64,000 nt of DNA from Paenisporosarcina sp049671445 (lineage in GTDB: Bacteria; Bacillota; Bacilli; Bacillales_A; Planococcaceae): positions 1-64,000 of the forward strand of contig NZ_JBATUX010000023.1 in assembly GCF_049671445.1 (NCBI RefSeq), in the 5' to 3' direction. Under the pieces are notes generated by a model. The model was not told the origin of the DNA and did not search any database. It was given only the letters and a program-made list of their open reading frames with translations. The position numbers were made by a program, and so were the translations under genes. How positions within the stretch are numbered: the stretch's first letter is position 1; each line of letters starts with the position of its first letter. Below are positions 15,990 through 25,515 of this stretch, in pieces.

Positions 15990-16667
15990 TTACAGATATT
16001 TCGCATATCGTTTCTCTAAATAATTTTGCAACACCGTCATTACTGAACAAATTGCCCAGTAAATGAGTGCCACCAAAATTAATAACGTTAATAAATCATA
16101 TTCTCTTGCACCTACAATACGTGCCTTTTGAAAAATTTCTGGCACCGTAATCATGGCCGCAAGGGATGATGCTTTAATTAAATCCATTAAGACATTTGAT
16201 AACGGCGGAATCGCAATTCTTACGGATTGTGGAAGAATTATTCGCTTCATCGATTGCCAGTAAGAAAGTCCAAGTGCTTTTGAAGATTCCCATTGTCCAA
16301 TATCAACGGATGACAGAGAAGAGCGAAGAATTTCAGCCATGTAGGCAGCACTATTTAAACTGAATCCAATCAATGCAGCTTGCACCGCAGAAAATTCGAT
16401 TCCGATTACTGGAAAACCGAAATACAAGAGAAATAAGATCACTAAGATTGGAACGCCTCTCATAAATGAAATATACATTCGAGCTGGCCATTGTAAAATC
16501 AAAAGTGAAGATGTTCGTGCAAGTGCAAGAAAAAATCCTATGATTAATCCAACGACCATACTTACAAGCGCAATTAATAGCGTATATCCTATCCCACTTA
16601 GAACGAAGGGGAAAGAATCAATGGCGAGTTGAGGATCAAATAATAGACCCCATTCAATTTCATTCAA
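15990..16667 (-). CDS. Amino acid ABC importer, permease
   Basis: A 225-residue HisMQ-family permease with about five membrane helices and the EAA loop (GQWESSKALGLSYWQSMKRI, about residues 130-149). It lies 17 bases downstream of its substrate-binding gene on the minus strand. No ATPase gene follows; after its stop comes the palindromic terminator. It probably uses an ATPase encoded elsewhere. It most resembles cystine or polar amino acid permeases (TcyL/TcyM or YecS type), but the substrate is uncertain. Confidence 0.88.
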   Translation of the reverse strand: MNEIEWGLLFDPQLAIDSFPFVLSGIGYTLLIALVSMVVGLIIGFFLALARTSSLLILQWPARMYISFMRGVPILVILFLLYFGFPVIGIEFSAVQAALIGFSLNSAAYMAEILRSSLSSVDIGQWESSKALGLSYWQSMKRIILPQSVRIAIPPLSNVLMDLIKASSLAAMITVPEIFQKARIVGAREYDLLTLLILVALIYWAICSVMTVLQNYLEKRYAKYL

Positions 16668-16684
16668 AGCATTTCCCCCAAATT

Positions 16685-17545
16685 TTATTCCTTAATGTCT
16701 ACTACTTGAGTAACGTCTGCTCCATTAAAGAACTTTCCTGAAATTTCAGCAATTGTCCCGTCTTCAAGCATTTCGTCTATCACTTTATTGACATTATCTT
16801 CAAGTTCTGTGTTTTCTTTGTTTATTGCAAATCCAATTTTAGATGGACTGTATTTAATATCTGGATGAATCGTAATATTCAATTCAGGAAATGCAGCTAC
16901 TGCAAGTGTTTGAAGGTAATAGTCATTTAATATTACGTCTGTTCGTCCAATGCCTACATCACGTAAATAAACTTCATTTGGTGCATTGTCATATGTCACT
17001 TCTTCAGCTCCATATTGACGTGCCATTTCCATATAAACAGATGTAGAAGCGCCAGCAGCTTTTTTGTCTTTGAGGTCTTCTAACGTTTTAATCCCTGATA
17101 AATCATCTTTTCGTACAACTGCAGTACCATAAGAATGTTTAATTGGTGTAGAGAAAATGAAGTTCTCTAAACGATCTTCACTGATTTCAATGTCATTTGC
17201 GGCCATATCAACTTGTCCTGTTTTAACACTAGTAAGCATTTCATCAAAACCAAGCTCTTTAAAATCGACTTCAAGTTCTAGACGTTTTGCGACTTCGCGA
17301 ACGACTTCTACTTCAAAGCCTGTTAATTCATCTGAGTTTTCATCACGGTAAGAAGTTGGGAAAAGTGTCCCAGATGTAGCAACTGTGATTGATTCTTCTT
17401 CTTGAATTTTGTCCCAAGCTGTTGCAGTTTTTTCTGATTCATTTGAAGTATTACTGCTATCATCATTGTTGCAGGCAGTTAAAAGGAATAAAGACATAAT
17501 TCCTGTGAATAGTGCAAAACGTTGTTTCTTCATAAACGTATTCAT
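16685..17545 (-). CDS. Amino acid ABC importer, substrate-binding lipoprotein
   Basis: A 286-residue SBP_bac_3 lipoprotein. The signal peptide ends in the lipobox LLTAC (Cys about residue 25), followed by an Asn/Ser/Asp-rich linker, then ITVATSGTLFPTSYRDENSD and VDMAANDIEISEDRLENFIFS, the family core. It has the size and features of cystine-binding proteins (TcyJ/TcyK, FliY type), which is a guess. ATG 17545 follows GGGAGG. It is the first gene of a two-gene minus-strand unit without ATPase. Confidence 0.88.
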   Translation of the reverse strand: MNTFMKKQRFALFTGIMSLFLLTACNNDDSSNTSNESEKTATAWDKIQEEESITVATSGTLFPTSYRDENSDELTGFEVEVVREVAKRLELEVDFKELGFDEMLTSVKTGQVDMAANDIEISEDRLENFIFSTPIKHSYGTAVVRKDDLSGIKTLEDLKDKKAAGASTSVYMEMARQYGAEEVTYDNAPNEVYLRDVGIGRTDVILNDYYLQTLAVAAFPELNITIHPDIKYSPSKIGFAINKENTELEDNVNKVIDEMLEDGTIAEISGKFFNGADVTQVVDIKE

Positions 17546-17806
17546 AATAAGCCTCCCTAAATTAGAATCCGTTTAAAAACATACCATTTAACTATGAATT
17601 TGAGCAACCCTTTCAAAGTGTAATTAATTATTTCGTTTAATCTGAACATTTCGTTATAAAAGGTATCCAGGAGCTCAATCACAAAGTTGGATGACATTTT
17701 TATTTCTAAATGGGGAATCCGATTCGAAGAGTCTTCAGAATACGATCTACTTTTCAAAAATAGAATAATAATGTAAGGACATATTCATATAGGAAGGAGA
17801 AAAAGA

Positions 17807-18196
17807 GTGGGTATAAAATTCATTAAAGTTTCAGTAATTTATTTTGCCATTGGCGTCCTTTTAGGAATGTATATGTCAATGGAACATGACTATGCTTTAA
17901 CTAGCGTCCACGTTCACATGAATTTATTAGGATGGGCTTCATTTGCACTTGCAGGAATTATCTATTATATATTTCCTAAGGCTGGAAATCACACACTTGC
18001 TAAGGTGCATTTCTGGGGGACAAATATTGGTCTTCCTTTAATGATGGGTGGATTAGCTACCCTACTTATTAGCGGATCTGAGCAAGCAACGATATTTATT
18101 TCACTTGGTGCAACACTTGTAGTAATCAGTACCATTTTGTTTGCTTACAATGTCTTGATGAATGTACGAGTTCCAGTGATTACACCGAAAGAATAA
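17807..18196 (+). CDS. Short haem-copper oxidase subunit I-like membrane protein
   Basis: A 129-residue protein with four hydrophobic helices. The second segment reads SVHVHMNLLGWASFALAGIIYY, resembling the HxH helix of cbb3 oxidase CcoN and NorB-type subunits. It is far too short to be an oxidase, which needs about 12 helices and six haem/copper histidines. The start is GTG 17807 with GGAAGGAG upstream. Such short proteins recur in Bacillales and may bind haem or act in cytochrome biogenesis; the function is unknown. It is a single-gene unit with its own terminator. Confidence 0.65.
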   Translation: MGIKFIKVSVIYFAIGVLLGMYMSMEHDYALTSVHVHMNLLGWASFALAGIIYYIFPKAGNHTLAKVHFWGTNIGLPLMMGGLATLLISGSEQATIFISLGATLVVISTILFAYNVLMNVRVPVITPKE

Positions 18197-18214
18197 TTTC
18201 TGTTGATGACTACT

Positions 18215-18246
18215 CGTAACGGAGACCTTCCGTTACGGGTTTTTAT
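18215..18246 (+). terminator. Intrinsic terminator
   Basis: CGTAACGGA (18215-18223) pairs with TCCGTTACG (18229-18237), followed by GGTTTTTAT. Confidence 0.85.
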
Positions 18247-18390
18247 TTGTCTCGAAACCTGATTTGGTCTACATGCAAGTTCTAGTGTATGAAGAAGGTA
18301 TTCGAGTGGCGCTATAGAATAAGTAAAGAATACTAAAATGAAATTAGGTTTAGCAATTTAACTGAGTGAAATAACGGTATATACATAATA

Positions 18391-18424
18391 AAAAACCAGG
18401 AATTTTATGAACCTCCTGGTTTTT
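18391..18424. terminator. Intrinsic terminator of the MEDS-domain gene
   Basis: AAAAACCAGGA (18391-18401) and TCCTGGTTTTT (18414-18424) are perfect arms around a 12-base loop. It lies just after the stop of the minus-strand gene ending at 18447. Confidence 0.85.
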
Positions 18425-18446
18425 GATAAATATATCTTCTAGAAAC

Positions 18447-19010
18447 TTAATGTTTTTTACCATAAATCGACGAATTTAAGAATGAATCATCAGTCATCAC
18501 ATAGGAGTGTGTCTTTACTAGAACTGTAATCAAATCTGAAGATAACTGAGAAGAAGAATATGCACAAATTGAAAGCATTTTTTCTTCTGAAACAAAATAA
18601 TCTGCTGTAGCTTCAAATTCTTTTAGCAATTCAGCGTCTGGTTCAGAAGAAGCCCATTCCACATGAGCCCAAGTGCGAATGGATGAATTAACCTTCATTA
18701 AAAGTGAAAGATCTTGTTGAAAATGCTTCAGTATGGTTTGGGTATTAAAATCTCCATTGGATAGGTAATATTCAAAGTTGTTAACTAAGCGGATTGATTT
18801 TTGCTGTTCTTCATTAAAAAGTTGATTAATCCTAGTACGTACTTTAGGGAGATTTCTCATATTTTCAATAATTAATACTTGTTGTTTATTTTCAATGCCA
18901 GATTGTATAAAAGTAACCAAATTGTTGAAGTAAACTTCTTCATCTTGGAATTCATAAAAAATATGACCTTCCTTAATTTTCTCAAGTTCTGATTTATAAG
19001 TTGCTTCCAT
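18447..19010 (-). CDS. MEDS-domain protein
   Basis: A 187-residue soluble protein matching the MEDS (DcmR-like sensory) domain: GHIFYEFQDEEVYFNNLVTFIQSG near the N-terminus, QQVLIIENMRNLPKVRTRI in the centre, and WAHVEWASS with LSICAYSSSQL in the second half, typical of this RecA/KaiC-related fold. In other bacteria the domain is attached to sensor kinases or anti-anti-sigma factors; here it stands alone. It may sense a small molecule or regulate a sigma factor pathway; this is inferred from the family. ATG 19010 follows GAGGTGA. Confidence 0.75.
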   Translation of the reverse strand: MEATYKSELEKIKEGHIFYEFQDEEVYFNNLVTFIQSGIENKQQVLIIENMRNLPKVRTRINQLFNEEQQKSIRLVNNFEYYLSNGDFNTQTILKHFQQDLSLLMKVNSSIRTWAHVEWASSEPDAELLKEFEATADYFVSEEKMLSICAYSSSQLSSDLITVLVKTHSYVMTDDSFLNSSIYGKKH

Positions 19011-19265
19011 AAGTCACCTCTATGAAATTTAAAGATTTATTATCTAAGTCTTTAATTGTATTAAAATATATATATGAATAAGAAAAGCTAAAACCAAATT
19101 ATTTTGAAATTTTCTATTACAAGAATAACATTGCAGCCTAAGAAGGTATAGTCATATGGGTTTTTATATGGTTCTGCTGTAATTATCTCGCTTTATTCTT
19201 CTTATCATGAATTGAAACGAAATTAGACTGGCACCATTATTGAATTTACAAAGGAGATGCTAAAA

Positions 19266-19826
19266 ATGAAGTCTGAAAAAGAGAAAATGTTAAATGGTGA
19301 ACTTTATAATCCTGCAGACCCAGAGTTGCTAAAAGAAAGATTAAACGCTAGAAGACTAACGAGGTTATACAATGAAACACTTGAGTCAGATGATTTCAAG
19401 AGAGCTAAACTAGTAAAAGAGTTGTTGGGTTCCTCCAAAAAAAACCTATACATAGAACCTACATTTCGCTGTGATTATAGGTACAACATTCATGTTGGTG
19501 AGAATTTTTATGCCAACTTTGATTGCGTATTTTTAGATGTTTGTGACATTCGAATAGGTGACAACTGCTTTATTGCACCGGGGGTACATATTTATACAGC
19601 GACTCACCCGTTAGACCCTATTGAACGAATATCGGGTGTAGAATATGGAAAACCAGTCAATATCGGACACAATGTGTGGATTGGCGGGAAGGCGGTTATA
19701 AACCCTGGAGTAAACATAGGTAATAACGTTGTGATCGCTTCTGGTTCAGTAGTCGTAAAGGATGTACCGGATAATGTGGTTGTTGGTGGAAACCCTGCGA
19801 AGATAATTAAACACATTGATATGTAG
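19266..19826 (+). CDS. maa: Sugar O-acetyltransferase (maltose acetyltransferase type)
   Basis: A 186-residue left-handed beta-helix acetyltransferase of the Maa/LacA/NodL family, which transfers acetyl from acetyl-CoA to sugars. It starts with the Mac domain (EKEKMLNGELYNPADPELL) and continues with hexapeptide repeats (IRIGDNCFIAPGVHIYTATHPLD, holding the catalytic histidine of ATHPLD; VNIGHNVWIGGKAVINPGV). It ends VVVGGNPAKIIK. ATG 19266 is chosen because AAAGGAG lies upstream; ATG 19257 overlaps that site. Cytoplasmic; the precise sugar is unknown. Confidence 0.88.
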   Translation: MKSEKEKMLNGELYNPADPELLKERLNARRLTRLYNETLESDDFKRAKLVKELLGSSKKNLYIEPTFRCDYRYNIHVGENFYANFDCVFLDVCDIRIGDNCFIAPGVHIYTATHPLDPIERISGVEYGKPVNIGHNVWIGGKAVINPGVNIGNNVVIASGSVVVKDVPDNVVVGGNPAKIIKHIDM

Positions 19827-19878
19827 ATTTAACTCTCTAAGTTTTTTAAAAACCTTAAATGACTTGAGTTGAAGAATG

Positions 19879-19903
19879 ACTGCCTATTAATGGGCAGTTT
19901 TAT
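19879..19903 (+). terminator. Intrinsic terminator of the acetyltransferase gene
   Basis: ACTGCC (19879-19884) pairs with GGCAGT (19893-19898), followed by TTTATT. Confidence 0.6.
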
Positions 19904-20033
19904 TGTTAGTAGGATAATGTTTTCTAACACAGATTCTAAAGTTTATTCTTTATTCAAAAAAAAAAACCATATTATTTGAATTAATTGTGAGATTACTAGT
20001 AGAAACTTCTTTTTCTTAAAATAACTTCTTTAA

Positions 20034-20282
20034 TTAATCGCTATCCATGTTTTCAAACCTTCTCCAACGGTTACGCTGGCCAAAAGTAACTACGAACATA
20101 GCCCACAATTGGATGGTAAAGAAAATGAGCATCCATAAGAGGGGATGTTCCCAAAAAGCTATTTTAACAATCATTGTATAAGTTATAACCGCGATTAAAC
20201 TAATACCAGTTAACCCTTCTTTTCCAGCTAAAGTCATAATAATTGCAAAGAAAATCAATAAGAAAATCGGTAACCAGAACAT
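20034..20282 (-). CDS. Small three-helix membrane protein, function unknown
   Basis: An 82-residue protein with three hydrophobic segments (WLPIFLLIFFAIIMTLAG; ISLIAVITYTMIVKIAF; LLWMLIFFTIQLWAMFVV) and a basic then acidic tail (RNRWRRFENMDSD). ATG 20282 has AGGGGGC upstream. I do not recognise a family. It is a monocistronic minus-strand gene beside the acetyltransferase and upstream of dynA, which runs the other way. Confidence 0.65.
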   Translation of the reverse strand: MFWLPIFLLIFFAIIMTLAGKEGLTGISLIAVITYTMIVKIAFWEHPLLWMLIFFTIQLWAMFVVTFGQRNRWRRFENMDSD

Positions 20283-20719
20283 AGACTGCCCCCTAAAAAA
20301 TTATCTTGGTTATACAATTATTTTTATTCAATATTACCAATTTAATACAAATCAAACAAGTAAGTATTTATGAATTCACTCCGACTGTATATGACCACAG
20401 CATGGATGGTTTGAAAATGACTGGGATTGCAGAATACATGATCGAGCAATCCAAAATGATATTACGAAAACTGCCAAATTGCTTGATTAATAGACATTGA
20501 ATTTATTCGTATTAATAGTTAACCAATTCCTGTTTGCCTTTTTTATTGGTTTTTATTTCTTTACGTTCAAAACTTAGAATTAATTGAATCTTTGTGCGTC
20601 AATTGAATCATGCGCTCTTTAAATTGTTGAATTATTAACAAGTTAAATCCCGGTATGATACAGAAGTTTCAAACATGATATGATATACATACTTTTTAAC
20701 AAAGGAGTTCAAGTAAAGT
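20283..20719. other. Intergenic stretch upstream of dynA, with a possible gene remnant
   Basis: A frame on the plus strand ending at 20500 contains a protein-like segment (YEFTPTVYDHSMDGLKMTGI) but has no convincing start. It could be the tail of a lost gene. The remainder is AT-rich and includes the dynA promoter region. No repeat or RNA structure was recognised. Confidence 0.3.
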
Positions 20720-23700
20720 ATGCAATCATTTGATGACAAAATAAATCTACTATTAAAAGAAACAGCTCAAGCTTACACATTATTTAAACGAACGAACGAT
20801 GTGGAGCGATTAAATAAAACCGAATTATTTGCTCGGAAATTAATGAACCGGGAGTTTACTATCGGTTTTGCGGGACATTTTTCCGCTGGTAAATCATCGA
20901 TGATTAATGCGTTAACGGGAGAACAACTTCTTCCTTCTAGCCCAATTCCAACGAGTGCGAATATCGTCAAAATACATAAAGCAACAACTGATTTTGCTAT
21001 TGTTTACATGCAAAACCAACAACCTGTTAAATTCACTGGAGATTATGATTTCGAAGCAGTGAAAGAATTTTGTAAGGATGGGGAAGTGGTTTCGCAAATA
21101 GAAATCGGACATGAATCTTCTGTTTTACCAGAAGGAATCACTGTTATGGATACTCCGGGTGTTGACTCTACGGACGATGCCCACCGAATGTCGACTGAAT
21201 CATCTTTGCATTTAGCGGATATCGTTTTTTATATGATGGACTACAACCATGTTCAATCTGAATTGAACTTTAGCTTTACCAAGCAACTAATGAAATACAA
21301 CGACAATGTGTATTTAATCGTAAACCAAATCGATAAACATCGTGAAAATGAATTGACGTTTGAGCAATTTAAAGACTCAGTCCACTCTTCCTTTAAAGCA
21401 TGGGGTGTTGTACCAAAACAAATCTTTTTCACTTCATTAAAAGAAACAGATCATTCGTACAATGATTTTGAAGAAGTTAAACTAATTGTGATGTATAGCA
21501 TGACAAACTGGCAGGAACAATTGGTGACATCATCAAATAACACGTTACAGAAATTACATGATGAACATCTTGAATATTTGCAAGACGAAAAAGAAGAGTG
21601 TAAAGAAACTTTCTCAAATGTATTATCAGATGAAGAGTGGTCGACAAAAGAAGACGTGCGTAAAACAGCTGAATTGTATCAAAAACAATTCACTTTGCTG
21701 ACTTCAAAAACATGGATCGATTCGTTTGAAGTCAATCGTAAAAATCTACTCGATAATGCGAACATGATGCCTTATGAACTTCGGGATAAATTGAAATCGT
21801 ATCTTGAAGCGAAACAAGAGAACTTTAAAGTCGGGTTATTTTTTAGTGGGAAGAAAACAGAAGAAGAAAGAATTGCTCGTGGACAACAAGTTGAAAAAGA
21901 ATATGATGTCGTTATTCAATCTCAAATCGCTGGGCATATGCGTTCATTAATGAAGCAGTCGATAAAAGATGTTGGATTACTAAGTGATGAACAATCGCTA
22001 ACGATTGATACAATCGAATTTCATCCACCATTACAAGTAATTGAGGACCAATTACAAAAAGGATCACTGGTTACAGCTGACTCGGTATTAAACTTTGCAA
22101 ACCGCGTAGCAGATGCAACGAAAAAATGGTTTATTCAACAAACAGATGGCTGGAAAAATGAGCAAGCAAAAGCGATTGATGATTTACCGGAGGATGAATC
22201 TGGACAAGCCGATTCGAAATCCAGGGTGTACCAAGAAAAAGTATTAGCAATTGAGACGCTTGAGCAGTTATCTAAACAAATAGACGGTTTTACAAAAGAA
22301 TGGTCAATGCCTTCGAAAAACGTCATAAGAGATTCAACCGACTTAGTGAATAAATGGGCTGAAAATCAAGTTTTGGAAGAGCAACAAATGATTCCTTTTG
22401 ATTCTTCGATGATTAAAGTGAATACCAGTGAAGAAAGAAAGGTTGAAATACAAAACGACAGCCCTGAAACTGAAGGGGTTGCTTTACAAGAAACAATCTC
22501 CCGAGCAAAATTTATTGCGAATCAAATCGAACAAATTCAAGGGTTTTCTGAAGTCTCACGTTACCTTCAATCTAAATCGGAACGTTTAGAAAAACAAGAT
22601 TTCACTATTGCTTTGTTTGGAGCATTTAGTGCTGGAAAATCATCATTCTCAAATGCCTTAATGGGTGCGAATGTGTTACCAGTTTCACCGAATCCAACGA
22701 CGGCTGCGATCAACAAGATCCGTCCCATAACAGAAGATCATCCTCATGAGACGGCTGATGTTAAATTAAAAACACATGATCAATTCTTTTCAGATGTTTC
22801 CTTTTCATTTGAAGCAATTGGATTAACGGTGGCTTCACTAGATGAAGCATATGCAAAAGCTTCAGACGTAGAAAGTAAGACGTTACAAAATGAGGGCTTA
22901 CAAGTACACAAAGCTTTTATTCGTGCATTTAAAGAAGGTTATCCAACATTCAAAAATCAATTAGGTACCACTCTGCGAGTCGGACGTAGCGACTTTGAAG
23001 AATTTGTGGCTCAAGAAAACAAAAGTTGTTTTGTGGACACCATTGATTTTTATTATGATTGCGAATTAACTAGAATGGGCGTGACGTTAGTTGATACGCC
23101 AGGCGCGGATTCGATTAATGCACGACATACGGGTGTAGCATTTGATTACATTCGAAATGCAGATGCGATTCTCTTTATTACGTATTACAATCATGCATTT
23201 GCGCGAGCGGACCGTGAATTCTTAATCCAACTTGGCCGCGTGAAAGATGCTTTTGAACTAGATAAAATGTTCTTTATCGTTAATGCCATAGATCTTGCTG
23301 CAAACGATGAAGAAGCGGAAGATGTTAAGAACTATGTGACGACCGAACTGCAAAGATTCGGTATTCGATTTCCTCGAGTCTATGGTGTTTCAAGTTTACA
23401 AGCGTTACAAGAAAAAGAAGATTCCATACACTTAGATTCAGGAATGCCTGTTTTTGAAGAATCTTTTCAACATTTCTTATCTGCAGATTTAAAAGCAATG
23501 GCTGTTTTGGCTTTAGCTGAAGAAACGGATAAAACGATCGAACGCTTATCAGGATTAATTAAGCAAACTGAATCGAATTTATTACGTAAAGAAGAACGTT
23601 TACAAGAACTTCGTCAACTTGAACAAAAAGTACGTCAACGATTTGCAACCTCAGCAGCAGGAGTTGTAACTAAAAATGCTTTCCAAGAATTAGACGAACT

Positions 23701-24334
23701 GTTGTATTATGTTTTGCAACGCGTCTATTATAGATATCCGGATTTCTTTAAAGAGTCATATAACCCGTCAGTATTTGCAAATAAATCTTCTCAAGAAGCA
23801 CTTGACTATGCATTAAAAGAAACACTGGCCATGTTAAGTTTTGATTTTGAACAAGAAATGCGCGTAACGAATTTCCGTTTGAATCAATGGATTAGTAAAG
23901 CATTGCAACATCGACAAAAAGATGACATCCATGTGTTAAAAGAAATGAATAGTAGTTTCTCGTTTGTTCCTTACGAAGTGGCAGAATCAAAATTACTTGA
24001 ATTTGAAGGGCCATTAACAAACTCTGCACCGTATGTGCATGTGAAGTCTTATTACAAAAATAATAAATCTTTCTTTGAAAAGAACGAAAAAGAAAAACTT
24101 CGGGATGCTTTGCAGACTGCAACTAAACCTGAAGCTGAAAACTATTTATCACAACAAAATACCCGCTTACGAGAATGGGCAACACATGTGATTGATTTAG
24201 AAGCTGAAGGATTACGACAACATATACTTCTAGATTCAGTACGCCAAATTGATTCTGAACGTATGGCCATGCAAGAAAGTAGTCGATTAGAAGAGTGGAA
24301 AGTTGTTTACGAGAAATTGAAAAAGGGAGAGTGA
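20720..24334 (+). CDS. dynA: Tandem dynamin-like GTPase DynA
   Basis: A 1204-residue bacterial dynamin made of two fused dynamin modules, as in B. subtilis DynA (YpbR, about 1193 residues), which tethers and fuses membranes and helps membrane repair and phage defence. The first G domain has P-loop GHFSAGKSS (about 53-61), VMDTPGVDS (G3) and VNQIDKH (G4). The second has GAFSAGKSS (about 633-641), LVDTPGADS and VNAIDLA. Long helical stalk segments follow each, with hydrophobic paddle-like parts. AAAGGAG precedes the ATG. The downstream sulfurtransferase starts 2 bases after the stop, so the two are cotranscribed. Confidence 0.92.
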   Translation: MQSFDDKINLLLKETAQAYTLFKRTNDVERLNKTELFARKLMNREFTIGFAGHFSAGKSSMINALTGEQLLPSSPIPTSANIVKIHKATTDFAIVYMQNQQPVKFTGDYDFEAVKEFCKDGEVVSQIEIGHESSVLPEGITVMDTPGVDSTDDAHRMSTESSLHLADIVFYMMDYNHVQSELNFSFTKQLMKYNDNVYLIVNQIDKHRENELTFEQFKDSVHSSFKAWGVVPKQIFFTSLKETDHSYNDFEEVKLIVMYSMTNWQEQLVTSSNNTLQKLHDEHLEYLQDEKEECKETFSNVLSDEEWSTKEDVRKTAELYQKQFTLLTSKTWIDSFEVNRKNLLDNANMMPYELRDKLKSYLEAKQENFKVGLFFSGKKTEEERIARGQQVEKEYDVVIQSQIAGHMRSLMKQSIKDVGLLSDEQSLTIDTIEFHPPLQVIEDQLQKGSLVTADSVLNFANRVADATKKWFIQQTDGWKNEQAKAIDDLPEDESGQADSKSRVYQEKVLAIETLEQLSKQIDGFTKEWSMPSKNVIRDSTDLVNKWAENQVLEEQQMIPFDSSMIKVNTSEERKVEIQNDSPETEGVALQETISRAKFIANQIEQIQGFSEVSRYLQSKSERLEKQDFTIALFGAFSAGKSSFSNALMGANVLPVSPNPTTAAINKIRPITEDHPHETADVKLKTHDQFFSDVSFSFEAIGLTVASLDEAYAKASDVESKTLQNEGLQVHKAFIRAFKEGYPTFKNQLGTTLRVGRSDFEEFVAQENKSCFVDTIDFYYDCELTRMGVTLVDTPGADSINARHTGVAFDYIRNADAILFITYYNHAFARADREFLIQLGRVKDAFELDKMFFIVNAIDLAANDEEAEDVKNYVTTELQRFGIRFPRVYGVSSLQALQEKEDSIHLDSGMPVFEESFQHFLSADLKAMAVLALAEETDKTIERLSGLIKQTESNLLRKEERLQELRQLEQKVRQRFATSAAGVVTKNAFQELDELLYYVLQRVYYRYPDFFKESYNPSVFANKSSQEALDYALKETLAMLSFDFEQEMRVTNFRLNQWISKALQHRQKDDIHVLKEMNSSFSFVPYEVAESKLLEFEGPLTNSAPYVHVKSYYKNNKSFFEKNEKEKLRDALQTATKPEAENYLSQQNTRLREWATHVIDLEAEGLRQHILLDSVRQIDSERMAMQESSRLEEWKVVYEKLKKGE

Positions 24335-24335
24335 C

Positions 24336-25151
24336 GTGGTGGGAACAGTTTGGAAATCAGCTAAGGAATTAGTAAATTCACCTATTCGATGGGTAGATAC
24401 ACGATTTTCATTACAAGATAGACTGGCGGGTAGGAAGTTGTATAATCAAGGCCATGTAAAAGATGCCGTTTATTTAGATCTTGAAAAAGATTTATCTGAT
24501 ATGACAAAAACGACAGGACGTCATCCACTTCCAGACAAAGAAACTATGCAGGAACTTTTTGAATCTCATGGATTCGAGTATGGTGATCATATTACAATTT
24601 ACGATCAAGGCGGCATGCCTTTTGCTGCTCGTGCGTATTGGCTGTTTTGCTATGCTGGATTTCCACATGTCACATTGGTTCGTGAAGGCTATGAGGAATT
24701 AGTAGAGTTGGGTATAGAAGTGACGACTGATGCACCTAGCTATACAAAGACTTCTTTAACTCTTCAGTGGAACGAAGACATTTTCTCAACACGCCAACAA
24801 GTGAAAAACGTTTCAGAAGGTAAACCAGGTGTCCTTTTAGATGCGCGTTCAGCACCAAGATTTAAAGGTGAGCATGAGCCTATAGACTCTGTGGCAGGAC
24901 ATATACCTTCAGCACGTAACTTGGACTGGGAGTTTCTAAAAGTAGAGAATCGATTTAAGGAAGTTCTTGAAGTATTACCTGAAATTGAAGCAGTAGTCGA
25001 TAAAAATGAAGAAATAACGGTTTATTGTGGTAGCGGGGTAACTGCTGCCCCTTTATATGCAATGTTAAAAGAAGCGGGATTCCCGAAAGTAAAGTTATAT
25101 GTAGGGAGTTACAGTGATTGGATTACTCAATATCCAGTTGAAAAAAGTTAA
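24336..25151 (+). CDS. Sulfurtransferase, 3-mercaptopyruvate type
   Basis: A 271-residue protein with two rhodanese domains. The first (WVDTRFSLQDRLAGRKLYNQ) is inactive in form; the second carries the active-site loop YCGSGVTAAPL (Cys about residue 231). The CGSGVT loop is that of mercaptopyruvate sulfurtransferases rather than CRKGVT thiosulfate sulfurtransferases. It moves sulfur to cyanide, thioredoxin or another acceptor in the cytoplasm. It starts at GTG 24336 (or GTG 24339) immediately after dynA. A functional link to dynamin is not obvious; sharing of a transcript is the main observation. Confidence 0.88.
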   Translation: MVGTVWKSAKELVNSPIRWVDTRFSLQDRLAGRKLYNQGHVKDAVYLDLEKDLSDMTKTTGRHPLPDKETMQELFESHGFEYGDHITIYDQGGMPFAARAYWLFCYAGFPHVTLVREGYEELVELGIEVTTDAPSYTKTSLTLQWNEDIFSTRQQVKNVSEGKPGVLLDARSAPRFKGEHEPIDSVAGHIPSARNLDWEFLKVENRFKEVLEVLPEIEAVVDKNEEITVYCGSGVTAAPLYAMLKEAGFPKVKLYVGSYSDWITQYPVEKS

Positions 25152-25217
25152 AAAGCCTAGCTGTCCTTGAAATCGCAAAATATGACATCAGTTCTTTTTT
25201 ATATTTAATAGCGCTAG

Positions 25218-25343
25218 ATTTCTGTTACAGGCGGTCGCTTTCCGCTGTCATGGCCTCAGCCTACTCGACGAGCCAGCTCGCCTGCGGGGTCTTCTGCTCA
25301 TGCTATTCCCGCTGGAGTCGCCGCCTTTCACTTCAATCAACCA
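25218..25343 (-). repeat. Dispersed intergenic repeat, copy B
   Basis: The reverse complement is nearly identical to copy A at 15757-15893: both share GGCGGCGACTCCAGCGGGAA, TAGCATGAGC, and GGCTGAGGCCATG in the same order. Copy B is in the opposite orientation on the chromosome. Confidence 0.85.
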
Positions 25344-25471
25344 TAAATTCGTCATATGCAAAACAGACAATTAAAATTGGTACAATGTTGTAATATAGGT
25401 ACAGATAAAAACTCATTTTTCTCCACTTATTTTGTATTAGAGAATTATTAGACAGCCCCCTTTAAAATGAA

Positions 25472-25514
25472 CAAACAAAAAACGAAGAGAAAAAATCTCT
25501 TCGTTTTTTGTTTG
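25472..25514. terminator. Bidirectional intrinsic terminator
   Basis: CAAACAAAAAACGAAGAGA (25472-25490) and its exact reverse complement (25496-25514) form a 19-base stem with a five-base loop. It ends directly before the stop codon of the minus-strand gene at 25516. Confidence 0.9.
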
Positions 25515-25515
25515 C

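Larger units (their letters stand above)
25152..25515. other. Intergenic stretch with dispersed repeat copy B
   Basis: Between two converging genes. It holds repeat copy B and a long A/T-flanked terminator; no gene is supported. Confidence 0.6.

Noticed and set aside
17557..17757. 66-codon minus-strand frame upstream of the importer gene
   Set aside because: No ribosome binding site and low-complexity AT-driven translation; it overlaps the promoter region of the binding-protein gene.
20306..20500. 64-codon frame upstream of dynA
   Set aside because: Only its second half looks protein-like and no start is supported; kept only as a possible remnant.
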